A DNA stretch of 64,000 nt from Bacteroidota bacterium (GCA_023429375.1 JAEYVY010000022.1:62001-126000); one strand, 5' to 3'. Shown: positions 1 to 9,835, counted from the stretch's first letter. Numbers and translations: made by a program. The notes: generated by a model from the sequence alone, not told the origin.

Positions 1-273
1 GAAGGCTATGAAGCACAGATGCGCCCTCGAAGCGGTCTGGCTATCAAACACGGCATCACCTTACTGAATACTCCAGGTACAATCGACGCTGATTACCGTG
101 GCGAAATAGGTATTATTCTAATTAATCTTTCGAACGAGCCATTCGTGGTGAACGATGGCGAACGAATCTGCCAAATGGTTATTGCAGCACATAGTCAGGT
201 AGAATGGCAGCCGGAAGAATCATTGGATGAAACCGAGCGGGGTGCTGGTGGATTCGGACATACAGGAAAATAA
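1..273 (+). CDS. dut: dUTP diphosphatase, C-terminal part (5' end outside window)
   Basis: Hydrolyses dUTP to dUMP and pyrophosphate, keeping uracil out of DNA and supplying dUMP for thymidylate synthesis; cytosolic trimer. The reading frame is open from base 1 (E-G-Y-E-A-Q before the first Met), so the N-terminal part lies outside. Conserved trimeric dUTPase motifs are visible: PRSGLAIKHG (motif 2), GTIDADYRGE with the catalytic Asp (motif 3), RICQMVI (motif 4) and the C-terminal P-loop-like RGAGGFGHTG (motif 5). It is followed after 15 bases by the TPR gene, and dut-TPR-DUF4292-EnvC reads as one operon. Identification is secure from the motifs. Confidence 0.95.
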   Translation, partial: EGYEAQMRPRSGLAIKHGITLLNTPGTIDADYRGEIGIILINLSNEPFVVNDGERICQMVIAAHSQVEWQPEESLDETERGAGGFGHTGK

Positions 274-288
274 CATAATATTTGAATC

Positions 289-2049
289 ATGCGCAGACTA
301 CAGACATATCGCTTCCTGCTTCTCTCATTAGCTTTCATGATGCTGCCTATCGGCATGCTATCTGCAGAAAATAAAACGTCTGTTTCCTTGAAAAAGGAAT
401 TGAGCGAAGCCGACAGACGGAAGTTCGATTACTTCTTTTATGAAGGTCTGAATCTGAAGAATGCCGGTAAGTATGATGCGGCCTATGAGGCTTTTACGCA
501 TTGCCTTACTATTGATTCTACAGCAGCGCCGGTCTTATACGAACTGTCTTCCTTTTATTTGCAATTGAACCGCCCCGAAAAGGCTTTGGATATGTTGAAA
601 TTGGCCGTAGCCAATAGCGATAATAACTTCACTTACCGGATGACCTTGGCTACCCTGTCTCGTAATCTGGGATTGTATGGGGAAGCGGCCGATGCATTCG
701 AAGATTTGGTGAAAGAATATCCGGGTAAGGCGGAACTGAATTATTATCTGGCGGAAGCCCTCACTCAAAAAGGAGAAATTGATAAGGCTATCGAAGCTTT
801 TGATGCATTAGAAGCTATCATCGGAATGAATGAGGCGCTTTCCATGCAGAAGTATAAACTCTATAATTCGTTGGACGAACCGGCCAAGGCATTTCAGGAA
901 ATTGAGAAATTATCCGCGAAATATCCGATGGAATCGCGGTATCAGATCATCATGGGCGACCTGAGACTGGAGAAAGGAGAGCTGGATAAGGCGCTGGAGC
1001 ATTATACCAAAGCGAAATCTATTGATCCGGAGAATCCTTATTATATCGTCTCTATGGCGAATTATTACGAGGCTAAAGGCGATAAAGAAGCTGCCGAAAC
1101 ACAAATCAACAATGCGCTCGTAAATGAGAAATTAGATGTGGAAGTGAAGGTAGGTATTCTTTCAAGATATGTATTGAAGCTGAGTAAGGTGGATAAAGAG
1201 TCAGAAAGAGCAAATGCGCTATTTCAGACCTTGCTGGAACAGCATCCGGAAGATACGGATATCAAGATGATGTTTGCAAGTCTCCTGATGGCTCAAAACA
1301 AGCCGGACGAAGCGAAGTTTCAGATCCAACTGGTGACCGAAATGGAACCCGACAATGCAGGTGCTTGGCAACAGCTATTAAATTTGGCTCTGAAGTCTGA
1401 CGATATGGCTGAAGTAATTCGCATCTGCACGCGATGTATGGAACTGTTTCCCGAAGCTCCTGAATATTACTTCTATCAAGGGATTGCCTACTATCAGCTG
1501 AAAGATTATCAAAAGGCATTAGATAGCTACAAAGCCGGTATTCAGGTTATCCCATCGGAAAATATGCCTCTAATGTCGGATTTCTATGGTCAAATCGGGG
1601 ATATTTACTACCAGATGGACCGGATGGACGATGCGTTTGTGGCTTATGACGAAGCCTTGAAGTATAATGATAAGAATGTAGTGGTACTGAACAACTACAG
1701 CTATTTCTTGTCGCTTGCGAAGAAAGACCTTAAGCGGGCCGAACGGATGAGTGCGCAATGCGTAAAGTTGGAACCCGACAATGCGACCTATCTGGATACC
1801 TATGCTTGGATATTCTTTATGCAAGGGAACTATACCTTGGCGAAGATCTATATTGAAAGTGCTTTGGATAAAGATAAAACGAATAGCCCGGAACTGATTG
1901 ATCATTATGGGGATATCCTTTTTATGACAGGGGATAAAGAGAAAGCTATTGAGCAATGGAAAAAGGCGAAGGAACTGGGAAAAGAAAGTCCTGTATTGGA
2001 CCAAAAGATAAATGAAGGTGTCTATATTGAGGATGTAAATGCGAAATGA
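289..2049 (+). CDS. Tetratricopeptide-repeat protein, exported
   Basis: A 586-residue protein with an N-terminal signal peptide (hydrophobic stretch at about residues 8-25, cleavage near LSA-EN) followed by back-to-back TPR units from about residue 45 to 570, recognisable by repeated A-x-x-x-(F/Y)-x-x-A-(L/I)-x-x-x-P patterns such as KALDSYKAGIQVIP. TPR arrays are protein-binding scaffolds; the partner is unknown. The export signal and the operon with an outer-membrane-type lipoprotein and an EnvC-like amidase activator suggest a periplasmic envelope role (inference). Its stop overlaps the start of the next gene (ATGATGA at 2046-2051), implying translational coupling. Confidence 0.88.
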   Translation: MRRLQTYRFLLLSLAFMMLPIGMLSAENKTSVSLKKELSEADRRKFDYFFYEGLNLKNAGKYDAAYEAFTHCLTIDSTAAPVLYELSSFYLQLNRPEKALDMLKLAVANSDNNFTYRMTLATLSRNLGLYGEAADAFEDLVKEYPGKAELNYYLAEALTQKGEIDKAIEAFDALEAIIGMNEALSMQKYKLYNSLDEPAKAFQEIEKLSAKYPMESRYQIIMGDLRLEKGELDKALEHYTKAKSIDPENPYYIVSMANYYEAKGDKEAAETQINNALVNEKLDVEVKVGILSRYVLKLSKVDKESERANALFQTLLEQHPEDTDIKMMFASLLMAQNKPDEAKFQIQLVTEMEPDNAGAWQQLLNLALKSDDMAEVIRICTRCMELFPEAPEYYFYQGIAYYQLKDYQKALDSYKAGIQVIPSENMPLMSDFYGQIGDIYYQMDRMDDAFVAYDEALKYNDKNVVVLNNYSYFLSLAKKDLKRAERMSAQCVKLEPDNATYLDTYAWIFFMQGNYTLAKIYIESALDKDKTNSPELIDHYGDILFMTGDKEKAIEQWKKAKELGKESPVLDQKINEGVYIEDVNAK

Positions 2050-2897
2050 TGAAGATATGTCTGCGTAATTCTTGTTTGACAACGTTGACCATCGTCCTTC
2101 TATTGAGTGGATGTAAGTCTGTTAAGAGAGTGGGAACGAAAGAAGCCGGTGAGGCAAAGGCTCATCAGGAATTTTTCGATTCCATGAAGGAGCAGGCTTT
2201 TCAATATACAACATTGACAGCCAGATTGAATGCAGAGATTACCATGCCGGATAAGGAACTAAGCTCACGCGTTGACCTGAAAATGGTTAAAGACAGTGCG
2301 TTTCAGCTTTCGGTGATGCCGATATTCGGAATCGAACTGTTTCGCATTGAATTCAGCCGGGATAGCGTGAAGTTGCTGGATAGGATGAATAAGCGTTATG
2401 TGGCTGAAGGCTATGAACGGATGAAAGGGAAGCTACCGGTCGATTTCAACTTCTATAATCTGCAGGCCTTATTCACGAATCGTATATTCCTGCCCGGTGA
2501 GCAAGAGATTACACCAGAGAATTATCACCGGTTTAAACTCGATCAGGAAGGTCCAAAGGCGGTGGCGAAAACACGCGACATACTGAGTCTGCTGTATACC
2601 TTCGTTGCTGATGGCGAAGAGAAGCTTCTTTCGTTCCATGTGACCGATAAGGATGAGGTTTACAATCTGTATTGGGACTATAAGGATTTCCGTTTGATTG
2701 GAAAGCAGCCTTTTCCTATGTTGATGGATATACGGCTGGTTGCCGGTAACGAGCAACAGGGCAAAGTGGTTTTGTCATTTGGGCGTATAGAACCGGATGT
2801 TCCTGTGAACCTTGATTTTACCATCCCCTCTAAGTATAACCGTATTACCTTTGAGCAAGCGATCAAAGGGTTAACAAATAGTAAGGAAGAAAAATGA
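2046..2897 (+). CDS. DUF4292 family lipoprotein
   Basis: A 283-residue protein with a lipoprotein signal: a hydrophobic segment ending in the lipobox LLSGC, Cys23 being the expected lipidated residue. The rest matches my recollection of the DUF4292 family of Bacteroidetes (for example FGIELFRIEFSRDSVKLLDRMNKRY near residues 95-120), whose function is not established. The family has been compared with LolB/LppX-like lipid-binding folds, which would fit the lipidated periplasmic location, but that is inference. It overlaps the TPR gene upstream by 4 bases and the EnvC-like gene downstream by 4 bases (ATGA at 2894-2897), so the three are probably made together. Confidence 0.85.
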   Translation: MMKICLRNSCLTTLTIVLLLSGCKSVKRVGTKEAGEAKAHQEFFDSMKEQAFQYTTLTARLNAEITMPDKELSSRVDLKMVKDSAFQLSVMPIFGIELFRIEFSRDSVKLLDRMNKRYVAEGYERMKGKLPVDFNFYNLQALFTNRIFLPGEQEITPENYHRFKLDQEGPKAVAKTRDILSLLYTFVADGEEKLLSFHVTDKDEVYNLYWDYKDFRLIGKQPFPMLMDIRLVAGNEQQGKVVLSFGRIEPDVPVNLDFTIPSKYNRITFEQAIKGLTNSKEEK

Positions 2898-4183
2898 GAT
2901 ATTTCTGTTTGAGCATACTTCTGTTGTTTACGCTGTCTGTTACTGCACAAAACTCGTCCAGGGTTAAGGAGTTAGAAAGTCAGCGTAAAGAGGCTCTGGC
3001 TGAAATAGAAGAGACCGACAGACTACTCAAAGAAACCACACGGACTGCCAAGAATTCCTTAAAGCGGCTAAATCTGCTTTCATCACAGCTGCTTAACAGA
3101 AAGAAAGTGTTAAGCCTGCTGAATCAGGAAATGGAAGCAATAGACAGGCAAATTGAAGCCACTCGTAAAGAAATAAGGGACTTGGAAAAGGAACTGGATA
3201 TCAAGAAGGAGAATTACAAGAAATCCATACAATCAATCAATAAACGTCGTACCTCGCAAGATAAACTGTTGTTTATCTTATCTGCAGAAAACTTTGCCCA
3301 GTCCATGCGACGCATGCGTTATCTCCGTGAATACGGTAATTGGCAAAAGAACCAAGCTGCAGAAATCGTACAAAAGCAGGAAGAGATAAAAAAGAAACAG
3401 GAGGAACTGCAAAAGACACGTTCGGAGAAACAGGCTTTAGCGCAAGTACGCGAGCAAGAAAGAAACAAGCTTCAGAAGGAAGAGTCTAGTCAAAAGGCAG
3501 AAGTTCAACAACTGACTAAGAAGCAAAAGGAATTGCAGGCCGAGCTGCGTAAGAAGAAAGAACAGGCTGCAGCCCTGAACAGACAAATAGAAAAGCTGAT
3601 TGCCGAAGAAGTGGCTCGTGCTGAAGAGGCAGCCAGAAAAGCTGATCAGAGTAAAAGTGCTACGGCATCAAAGGGAGAGAAGGGTGAGCCTACCAAGGAT
3701 ACTGAAAAACGCGTTGCCGAAACGAAAGGCGGTTATGCTATGACTCAAGCAGAGCAGAAGCTGTCATCCAACTTCGCTAATAACAGAGGTAAATTGCCGG
3801 CTCCTGTTAATAAGAAATATACGATTGTAGCTTCCTTTGGTGAACAACAACACCAAGAGTTGAAGAATATCCGCACAAACAATAATGGAATCGATCTGCA
3901 GGTACCTCCAGGAACAGATGCTCAGGCCGTGTTTGATGGGGAGGTGACACGTGTTTTTGTGGTGCCCGGATATAATAATTCGGTCATCGTACGACATGGT
4001 AATTACCTTACGGTTTACAGCAACCTGAGTCAGGTCTATGTCAAACAAGGGGATAAGGTATCTACCAGACAGGCTTTAGGTCGTATCTTTACGGATACGG
4101 AAGATGGCAATTCAACTATCCTTCATTTCCAGTTATGGAAAGAAAGGACTAAGTTGAATCCCGCTCCTTGGATTAGCCGTTGA
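2894..4183 (+). CDS. EnvC-like murein hydrolase activator (degenerate LytM/M23 domain)
   Basis: A 429-residue exported protein: signal peptide (residues 1-18), a very long charged coiled coil (about 20-250), a Lys/Glu-rich linker, and a C-terminal LytM/M23 domain (about 310-429). The metal ligands of active M23 peptidases are missing: the HxGxD motif reads NNGID, and the HxH motif reads ILHF, with only one His left. That is the signature of EnvC/NlpD-type proteins, which activate N-acetylmuramoyl-L-alanine amidases instead of cutting peptidoglycan. The ending NPAPWISR resembles the E. coli EnvC tail. Last gene of the dut-TPR-DUF4292 operon; it ends 15 bases from the convergent protease gene. 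Confidence 0.88.
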   Translation: MRYFCLSILLLFTLSVTAQNSSRVKELESQRKEALAEIEETDRLLKETTRTAKNSLKRLNLLSSQLLNRKKVLSLLNQEMEAIDRQIEATRKEIRDLEKELDIKKENYKKSIQSINKRRTSQDKLLFILSAENFAQSMRRMRYLREYGNWQKNQAAEIVQKQEEIKKKQEELQKTRSEKQALAQVREQERNKLQKEESSQKAEVQQLTKKQKELQAELRKKKEQAAALNRQIEKLIAEEVARAEEAARKADQSKSATASKGEKGEPTKDTEKRVAETKGGYAMTQAEQKLSSNFANNRGKLPAPVNKKYTIVASFGEQQHQELKNIRTNNNGIDLQVPPGTDAQAVFDGEVTRVFVVPGYNNSVIVRHGNYLTVYSNLSQVYVKQGDKVSTRQALGRIFTDTEDGNSTILHFQLWKERTKLNPAPWISR

Positions 4184-4198
4184 GTCTATTCTTATCTC

Positions 4199-7015
4199 TT
4201 ATTTTTTGAGGGCACGAACAGTCTTTACTTCGTTGTTCGTCAAGTGTAATCTAAGAATATAGTGGCCCGAGCTCAGATTTGACGTGTCGATAGATTCGCC
4301 CGGATAATTTATCTGACGAATGAGTTGACCTGTAATGGTGTATACTTCAACCAACTTAACTAAATCAGCGTTAGAAATATAGATGTGCTCACTAAAGAGG
4401 GTAGGATAGATAGTAACATTTTCTGCTTCCACTATGCTGTTGTTTACTCTGTCTATACCAAATCTAATCCGTTCGCTTTCCTTACCTTCTTCGTAGATCG
4501 TAGAAACACCATACATGAAAAGTTCTTCGGTAAAATGATCCACATACGACAATTGTTCCAGAGGAACCTGTGCCAATGGCTGTAAGTTGCGATAAATTTT
4601 ATAGCCCTTAATTCTAGGAAAGGCAGCCGGATATTGAAGTTGAGTAGCAAGCGTTGTACTTGATCTAAAGCATGACAATGAACTTAATCTAAAGCTTGAT
4701 TTCGGATTATACTGCTGTTTCAATGGAGAAGTGTATCTTCCTAAACTCGAATTCTGCTGAGTATTTGTAGTCATTTTACGGGTTACACTCTGCTCTGAGG
4801 TGACGATGGCAGCGATATAAAAGTTGTTGTCAAAATCTTCTTCGTCACTTGTTTTACCGTCATATAAAACATACCAGGTTTCACCATCTTCTGATATGAG
4901 ATTACCTTTACCAATGGTAGCAGGACCACCGTCTAAAGCTAAAGGATATATATCCGGATCGTTGGAGTCGGCAAATATACCTACTAGCAACTCCTGACCT
5001 GCAGTAATAACAAATGGAGTGTCAAGCTCGATGGATCTGATTTCTGAGTCTCGTTGTACAGGAACTTTTTGCCTGTATTCGTTATCTCCTTGAGCCACCA
5101 ATAATGTGTAGTCCACATTCTTATAGGCGAAAAATTCAACCGCTGTAATCGGATTGTTTACAATGCTCTTTATATCCTCCTTATCCCATAATTGGCCAAT
5201 ATAGATGGGTACACCTGCGCCAACCAATAAAGAAGGGCTTCCGGTAGACCAGGATATGGCTTGTTGATATACTGGAGCTTCCCATTCAAGTGTGGCTACT
5301 TGATTTTTAATAGTCACATTTAACTCAGAAGGCGACTTATAGTCTCGTATAATGATAGAGCCGGTTAAGGGGTCGGACTCTGAAAAATCCGGATATTCGG
5401 CGGTTATTCCGTAAATTACCTCACCCAATAGACTAACAAGCTCGTCGGTATAAGTAGTTTCTGTACTTGTGGCGATGAGTTGGTTCGAACGGTAGATATT
5501 ATAATGTGTAGGCTTTATTGCTGTATTTGGCTCATTCCAATTGAGTTCAACATTATTATCCATATATTCGAGACTGAGATTGCTTGGCGCCGGCATAGAT
5601 ACCGTACGCGAAATCCCTTTTAAGGTTTCAACATTGGTCTTGCGAGGATCAAGCCAAATATCCATACGCGATGAATCGGCCGTGCCGTGTTTGTCCCAGT
5701 TATAATAAAGTTTGGAATAAATGTTTTCTTGTTCGGGCATTAAGCAGGAAGAGGCACCTCCTGTAAGAGTTCCTACAATCAAGTGGTTTTGATTGAATAA
5801 GGGCGAACCCGAAGAACCTCCTTCAACGATTCCATGTCCGTTTTCCGTTGCTGTAAATCTGACATCCCAGTACGCATTTCTAGCACCGGTAGCGCCGATT
5901 GTTTCCCGCCAAGTAGTACTCGAAGCTTTATTGGTAAAAGTGGAAATCTTTTTATAATCTCCTCTTGGATGATGTATCCCAACGCCCGAAGTAGCCGGAT
6001 TGTTTGTTCTGTCCCATCCATTATAGTATACTTTATAGCTTTCGGGAATCTCCTGATTCAGCAACAGCAACAAGCCATCTCCACCACCGTCAATCGGGGT
6101 CGATGCCACCTTTTTACAGCCTACCATTGTTTTGACTTGAGCCAATTGAGAATCCGTACAACCTAATCTTTCGTAGTGAAAATAGAAGACCCATTGCATT
6201 AATTCTTCCGGTGTGCTTTGTGTATTTGAGCCGAACTCGGTAACCTCCATACAGTGATTGGCCATCAGAATATAGGGCTTGAAGTCTTGGGCCGTATTGT
6301 TGACCAGAGAACCGGAACAGATATACGATTTTGATCCAATCTTTTGAATAGTGTGACAAACGCCTGCCTTTTCTTTTTGCCAGGCCGCTCCTTCAATACA
6401 ATTGATGTTTACTTGACAGGTTCCACTGCTTCGTAATTCGTTTCCCACCAAAATGCTTAGATGATTGTATCCATATCCAACTTCTTCAATCTCGATTTGA
6501 GGGCGTTCACCTGAAGCTGGGGATACGTATTCGAGTGTCAGGTCATCGCCGGCCACAAACTCTGTGGCAAACCGTCCGCCACGTGGATTTGTACGATGTG
6601 TGTATGAACCTAAAATATGCGTTTTATCTGCATTGTAGATGAATAGTTTTCCTCCTTGTGGTATTTCGAACCGCTTATAATAGAGCATCAGCGCAATGGC
6701 TCCTTTTGCTTGGAGCCTGAATTGCCAGATTTCTTGTCCATCAGGCAACGTAAGCCAATTGCCTGCATTAGATGTATTAATGCTTACCGGAATTGAAGTG
6801 GCCACTGCTAAAGGAGCCCCATTCGAAACCTGCCATGCATCGACGGCTAGTAGGTCGGATACATTGAACAGAACTGGAATCTGCGTTGCTGAAACCTGGC
6901 TCTTGAGCGAGGATTCAAAGTTGAAACTAGGAGGTAGTCCTCCCTCGCTTATTTGAGCTTCTATTTTATGGATGGCGAATACCATGAAACAGAAGAAAAC
7001 TATTCGCCTGTGCAT
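4199..7015 (-). CDS. Secreted trypsin-like (lysyl endopeptidase-like) serine protease with T9SS sorting domain
   Basis: A 938-residue exported protein. Order: signal peptide (1-20, cleavage near IEA-QI); N-terminal prodomain-like region (about 30-190); chymotrypsin-fold peptidase (about 195-450) with the likely triad His254 (MANHCM), Asp313 (GGGDGLLL) and Ser402 (GGSSGSP), plus several Cys and the GGASSC motif seen in Achromobacter-type lysyl endopeptidases; two fibronectin III-like stretches (about 475-560 and 570-830); and a type IX secretion C-terminal sorting domain (about 865-938: YPTLFSEHIYI, LVEVYTITGQLI, LSSGHYILRL). It is expected to cross the outer membrane through the Por/T9SS machinery and act at the surface or outside. 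The substrate preference for Lys is inferred only from resemblance. Confidence 0.87.
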   Translation of the reverse strand: MHRRIVFFCFMVFAIHKIEAQISEGGLPPSFNFESSLKSQVSATQIPVLFNVSDLLAVDAWQVSNGAPLAVATSIPVSINTSNAGNWLTLPDGQEIWQFRLQAKGAIALMLYYKRFEIPQGGKLFIYNADKTHILGSYTHRTNPRGGRFATEFVAGDDLTLEYVSPASGERPQIEIEEVGYGYNHLSILVGNELRSSGTCQVNINCIEGAAWQKEKAGVCHTIQKIGSKSYICSGSLVNNTAQDFKPYILMANHCMEVTEFGSNTQSTPEELMQWVFYFHYERLGCTDSQLAQVKTMVGCKKVASTPIDGGGDGLLLLLNQEIPESYKVYYNGWDRTNNPATSGVGIHHPRGDYKKISTFTNKASSTTWRETIGATGARNAYWDVRFTATENGHGIVEGGSSGSPLFNQNHLIVGTLTGGASSCLMPEQENIYSKLYYNWDKHGTADSSRMDIWLDPRKTNVETLKGISRTVSMPAPSNLSLEYMDNNVELNWNEPNTAIKPTHYNIYRSNQLIATSTETTYTDELVSLLGEVIYGITAEYPDFSESDPLTGSIIIRDYKSPSELNVTIKNQVATLEWEAPVYQQAISWSTGSPSLLVGAGVPIYIGQLWDKEDIKSIVNNPITAVEFFAYKNVDYTLLVAQGDNEYRQKVPVQRDSEIRSIELDTPFVITAGQELLVGIFADSNDPDIYPLALDGGPATIGKGNLISEDGETWYVLYDGKTSDEEDFDNNFYIAAIVTSEQSVTRKMTTNTQQNSSLGRYTSPLKQQYNPKSSFRLSSLSCFRSSTTLATQLQYPAAFPRIKGYKIYRNLQPLAQVPLEQLSYVDHFTEELFMYGVSTIYEEGKESERIRFGIDRVNNSIVEAENVTIYPTLFSEHIYISNADLVKLVEVYTITGQLIRQINYPGESIDTSNLSSGHYILRLHLTNNEVKTVRALKK

Positions 7016-7020
7016 AAAAA

Positions 7021-8136
7021 TTATAATTTAATATAGATTTGTTTCTTATATAACAAATAACCTGGGATCCAGTTTAAAAGGACAAATAATAAGGCCCAAG
7101 CCAATGAACCTCCGAAGTCCCCAAAAACAGGAGCCAGCAGATTCGTATAGACATTCGCTTTCACCTCAAATAGATTGAGTATCCTAGATACTACTGCTGC
7201 CTGAACATACAGATAAAGCGGATTGATTCCGAATGATTCGAAAAATTTAGACCAGCTTTTCTTACCATTGATGTCGATAATCCAAATTAACAAGGCCAGG
7301 AATAAAGAACCGAAACCACAGGTGGTAAGCACGAAAGTGCTGCTCCAAATCTTTTTATTAATAGGACAGCCATAGTTTAACAACAGACCGGCAAATGCTA
7401 AGATAGTTCCCAGTATAAACAGATTGCGAATGATTAGTTCATTATTCTTCTTGGCATCAAGAATGAGTTTACCTGCATAAAAACCAATTAATACGTGGGC
7501 GACACTGCCGATGGTGCTAAGGAATCCTTCCGGATCGAAGGCGATACGTGTTCCATCCGCCATGGTGTCTTTATACATATGAGATTCGCCGAATAAAGCA
7601 CGATCTACCACAGCAATGATGTTGTCGGCTGTAAGTTCGGTACTGCCTGTAAAACCAAGCAAAGCAGCGTAGAATACCAAAATTCCGATAGCTGTATGCA
7701 GAATATATTTATGGTTGACGATTAACCCGAGCAAGGAGCCTGCTCCGTAGGCCAGGGCCAGACGTTGCATTACACCCAGAATACGTAGTTTCTCAAAACT
7801 GCCAAATCCGTAGCTGCAGAGATGGCCAAACAGGTTTAATCCTATTCCGACCAGAAAGATAAGGACTGTTCGTTTAAGTATTTTGAATACACTTTCTTTT
7901 GATAATTTAAACTCGTATTTCCTAAGTGAAAAGAACATGGACACCCCCATAATAAACATGAAGAATGGGAATACCAAATCGGTAGGAGTTAGCCCATCCC
8001 ATTTTGCATGCCCTAGTGGGGTGTATACATATTCCCAGGTGCCCGGGTTGTTAACCATTATCATTCCTGCGATAGTTATACCTCGCATAACGTCGAGTGA
8101 GAGTAGTCTTCCTGAATTTGCCATCTTGTTTTTCAT
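7021..8136 (-). CDS. NagX/DUF5009-type membrane acyltransferase (heparan-alpha-glucosaminide N-acetyltransferase-like)
   Basis: A 371-residue polytopic membrane protein with about ten hydrophobic segments. The start SLDVMRGITIAGMIMVNNPG and the segment PTDLVFPFFMFIMGVSM are diagnostic for the COG4299/DUF5009 family related to lysosomal HGSNAT, which moves acetyl groups across a membrane to glucosamine. In bacteria the family is often linked to amino-sugar catabolism, but there is no such gene here, so the substrate is open. It begins 7 bases downstream of the SulP gene stop and likely shares its transcript. N-terminal extension is excluded because the predicted start MKNKMANSGR directly precedes the conserved motif. 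Confidence 0.85.
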   Translation of the reverse strand: MKNKMANSGRLLSLDVMRGITIAGMIMVNNPGTWEYVYTPLGHAKWDGLTPTDLVFPFFMFIMGVSMFFSLRKYEFKLSKESVFKILKRTVLIFLVGIGLNLFGHLCSYGFGSFEKLRILGVMQRLALAYGAGSLLGLIVNHKYILHTAIGILVFYAALLGFTGSTELTADNIIAVVDRALFGESHMYKDTMADGTRIAFDPEGFLSTIGSVAHVLIGFYAGKLILDAKKNNELIIRNLFILGTILAFAGLLLNYGCPINKKIWSSTFVLTTCGFGSLFLALLIWIIDINGKKSWSKFFESFGINPLYLYVQAAVVSRILNLFEVKANVYTNLLAPVFGDFGGSLAWALLFVLLNWIPGYLLYKKQIYIKL

Positions 8137-8143
8137 ATTAAAT

Positions 8144-9835
8144 TTAAAGTGTTACTTGTTCTTCTACAAATTGCGTTGCCTTTGATACGGCTTCGCTGAT
8201 GTGGCTGCAGATGTTTTCTTCGCCAATTGTTAGGTTAAAACCAGTCTTTACAAAGACTTCTCGTACTTGGTCGTTTACACCTGAAAGGATGATGCGTATA
8301 TTCTCTTTCTGAGATAAGCGGTGCAAGCTTTTTAAGTTTTGTAGTCCGGTGGAATCGATGAACGAAACCTTACGCATGCGGATGATACGTGCTTTCGGTT
8401 TATCTCCCAATGAATGCATGACGCCGTCGAATTTGTTTGCAATACCAAAGAAGAACGGACCGTCAATTTCATAAACTTCTACTCCCTTAGGCAAAAGCAG
8501 TTTTTCTTCTTCTGTTGCTGTATCACTACTGTCAGACAGGATGATTTCATCCGTAGTCACCGACACATGGGTGGTTTCTGCTACACGCTTCATGAATAAG
8601 AACATAGCAATTAACAAACCAACCTCAATTGCAATAGTCAAATCGAAGATGACGGTCAGGAAGAAGGTTACCAAAAGCACGGCAACGTCACTGGCAGGAT
8701 TTTTTAACAAGGAACGGAATGTACGCCATTCACTCATATTATAGGATACGATGATAAGTACACCCGCCAGACAAGACATGGGGATATGTTTGGTCAATGG
8801 CCCTAAGAACAAAAGGATAAGGAGCAATACAACGGCATGGATGATACCGGCAACAGGCGTCTTTCCGCCATTATTTATATTCGTCATCGTACGGGCAATA
8901 GCTCCGGTAACCGGTATACCTCCAAAAATAGGCACAATGATATTCGCTGCACCCTGAGCTATTAGTTCCGTATTTGAGTTATGTTTCTTACCTATCACAC
9001 CATCAGCTACGGTTGCTGAGAGAAGCGATTCGATTGCTCCTAGCATAGCGATTGTAAAAGCTGATGGAAGCAGCAAATTGATCGTTTGCATGTTGAATGA
9101 GATAGGTTCGGGTGCAGGCAGGGAAGGGTCGATTGTAAAACGATCGCCAATTGTTTCAATTTGCGTTATGCCCAAATAATTACGTAAGATGAAAGCGACG
9201 ATAGTCATTACAATGATGGCAATTAACGAACCCGGAATCTTTTTAGTAAACCGAGGTGAATAGATAATGATCAGCAAGCTGAGCGCACCAATTAAGAAGG
9301 GCCAGAAATTGAATGTATGGATGTTTTGAAAATAGACTAGCCACTTAGAAAGGAAATCGGCAGGTGTGCTTTCGATGGTAAGACCGAACCAATCTTTAAT
9401 CTGTGTTGTAAAAATGGTAACGGCAATACCACTTGTAAATCCGACGATAATCGGATAAGGAATAAATTTGATGACAGTTCCGAGTTTCAGGAATCCCATA
9501 ATCAGCAACATAATACCAGCAACTACGGTGGCAATAGCCAGTCCTTCAATACCAAAATTCTGAATGATACCGTAGACAATAACGATAAAAGCACCCGTAG
9601 GTCCACCGATTTGAACGGAGCTACCACCTAAGAATGACACAATAAAACCGCCGATTATGGCCGTAATCAACCCTTTTTCCGGACTCACGCCCGAAGCGAT
9701 ACCAAATGCAATGGCTAAAGGTAAAGCGACAATACCTACAATTATGCCCGCCATCAGGTCAGACATAAATTTCTCTTTGGAATACGTCTTTAATGATTCA
9801 AATAAACGAGGATAAAAATCAATCTTGTGTTTCAT
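8144..9835 (-). CDS. SulP family anion transporter with STAS domain
   Basis: A 563-residue inner-membrane protein: N-terminal SulP transport domain with multiple hydrophobic helices (about residues 15-420), including ALPLAIAFGIASGVSPEKGL and the GGIPVTGAIARTMTNINNGGKTP loop typical of the family, then a cytoplasmic STAS domain (about 445-555) with the conserved SFIDSTGLQNLKSL helix cap. Family members carry sulfate, bicarbonate, fumarate or other anions; which one is not visible. I start at the second Met (MKHKIDFYPR), because the seven preceding codons are not family-like. Upstream lies 154 bases without features before the glycosyltransferase stop. Confidence 0.92.
   Translation of the reverse strand: MKHKIDFYPRLFESLKTYSKEKFMSDLMAGIIVGIVALPLAIAFGIASGVSPEKGLITAIIGGFIVSFLGGSSVQIGGPTGAFIVIVYGIIQNFGIEGLAIATVVAGIMLLIMGFLKLGTVIKFIPYPIIVGFTSGIAVTIFTTQIKDWFGLTIESTPADFLSKWLVYFQNIHTFNFWPFLIGALSLLIIIYSPRFTKKIPGSLIAIIVMTIVAFILRNYLGITQIETIGDRFTIDPSLPAPEPISFNMQTINLLLPSAFTIAMLGAIESLLSATVADGVIGKKHNSNTELIAQGAANIIVPIFGGIPVTGAIARTMTNINNGGKTPVAGIIHAVVLLLILLFLGPLTKHIPMSCLAGVLIIVSYNMSEWRTFRSLLKNPASDVAVLLVTFFLTVIFDLTIAIEVGLLIAMFLFMKRVAETTHVSVTTDEIILSDSSDTATEEEKLLLPKGVEVYEIDGPFFFGIANKFDGVMHSLGDKPKARIIRMRKVSFIDSTGLQNLKSLHRLSQKENIRIILSGVNDQVREVFVKTGFNLTIGEENICSHISEAVSKATQFVEEQVTL

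Noticed and set aside
1570..2082. 170-codon minus-strand frame opposite the TPR gene
   Set aside because: Fully antisense to a well-supported TPR coding sequence; no domain or start context.
5834..6166. 110-codon plus-strand frame within the protease gene
   Set aside because: Antisense to the catalytic domain including the region between Asp313 and Ser402.
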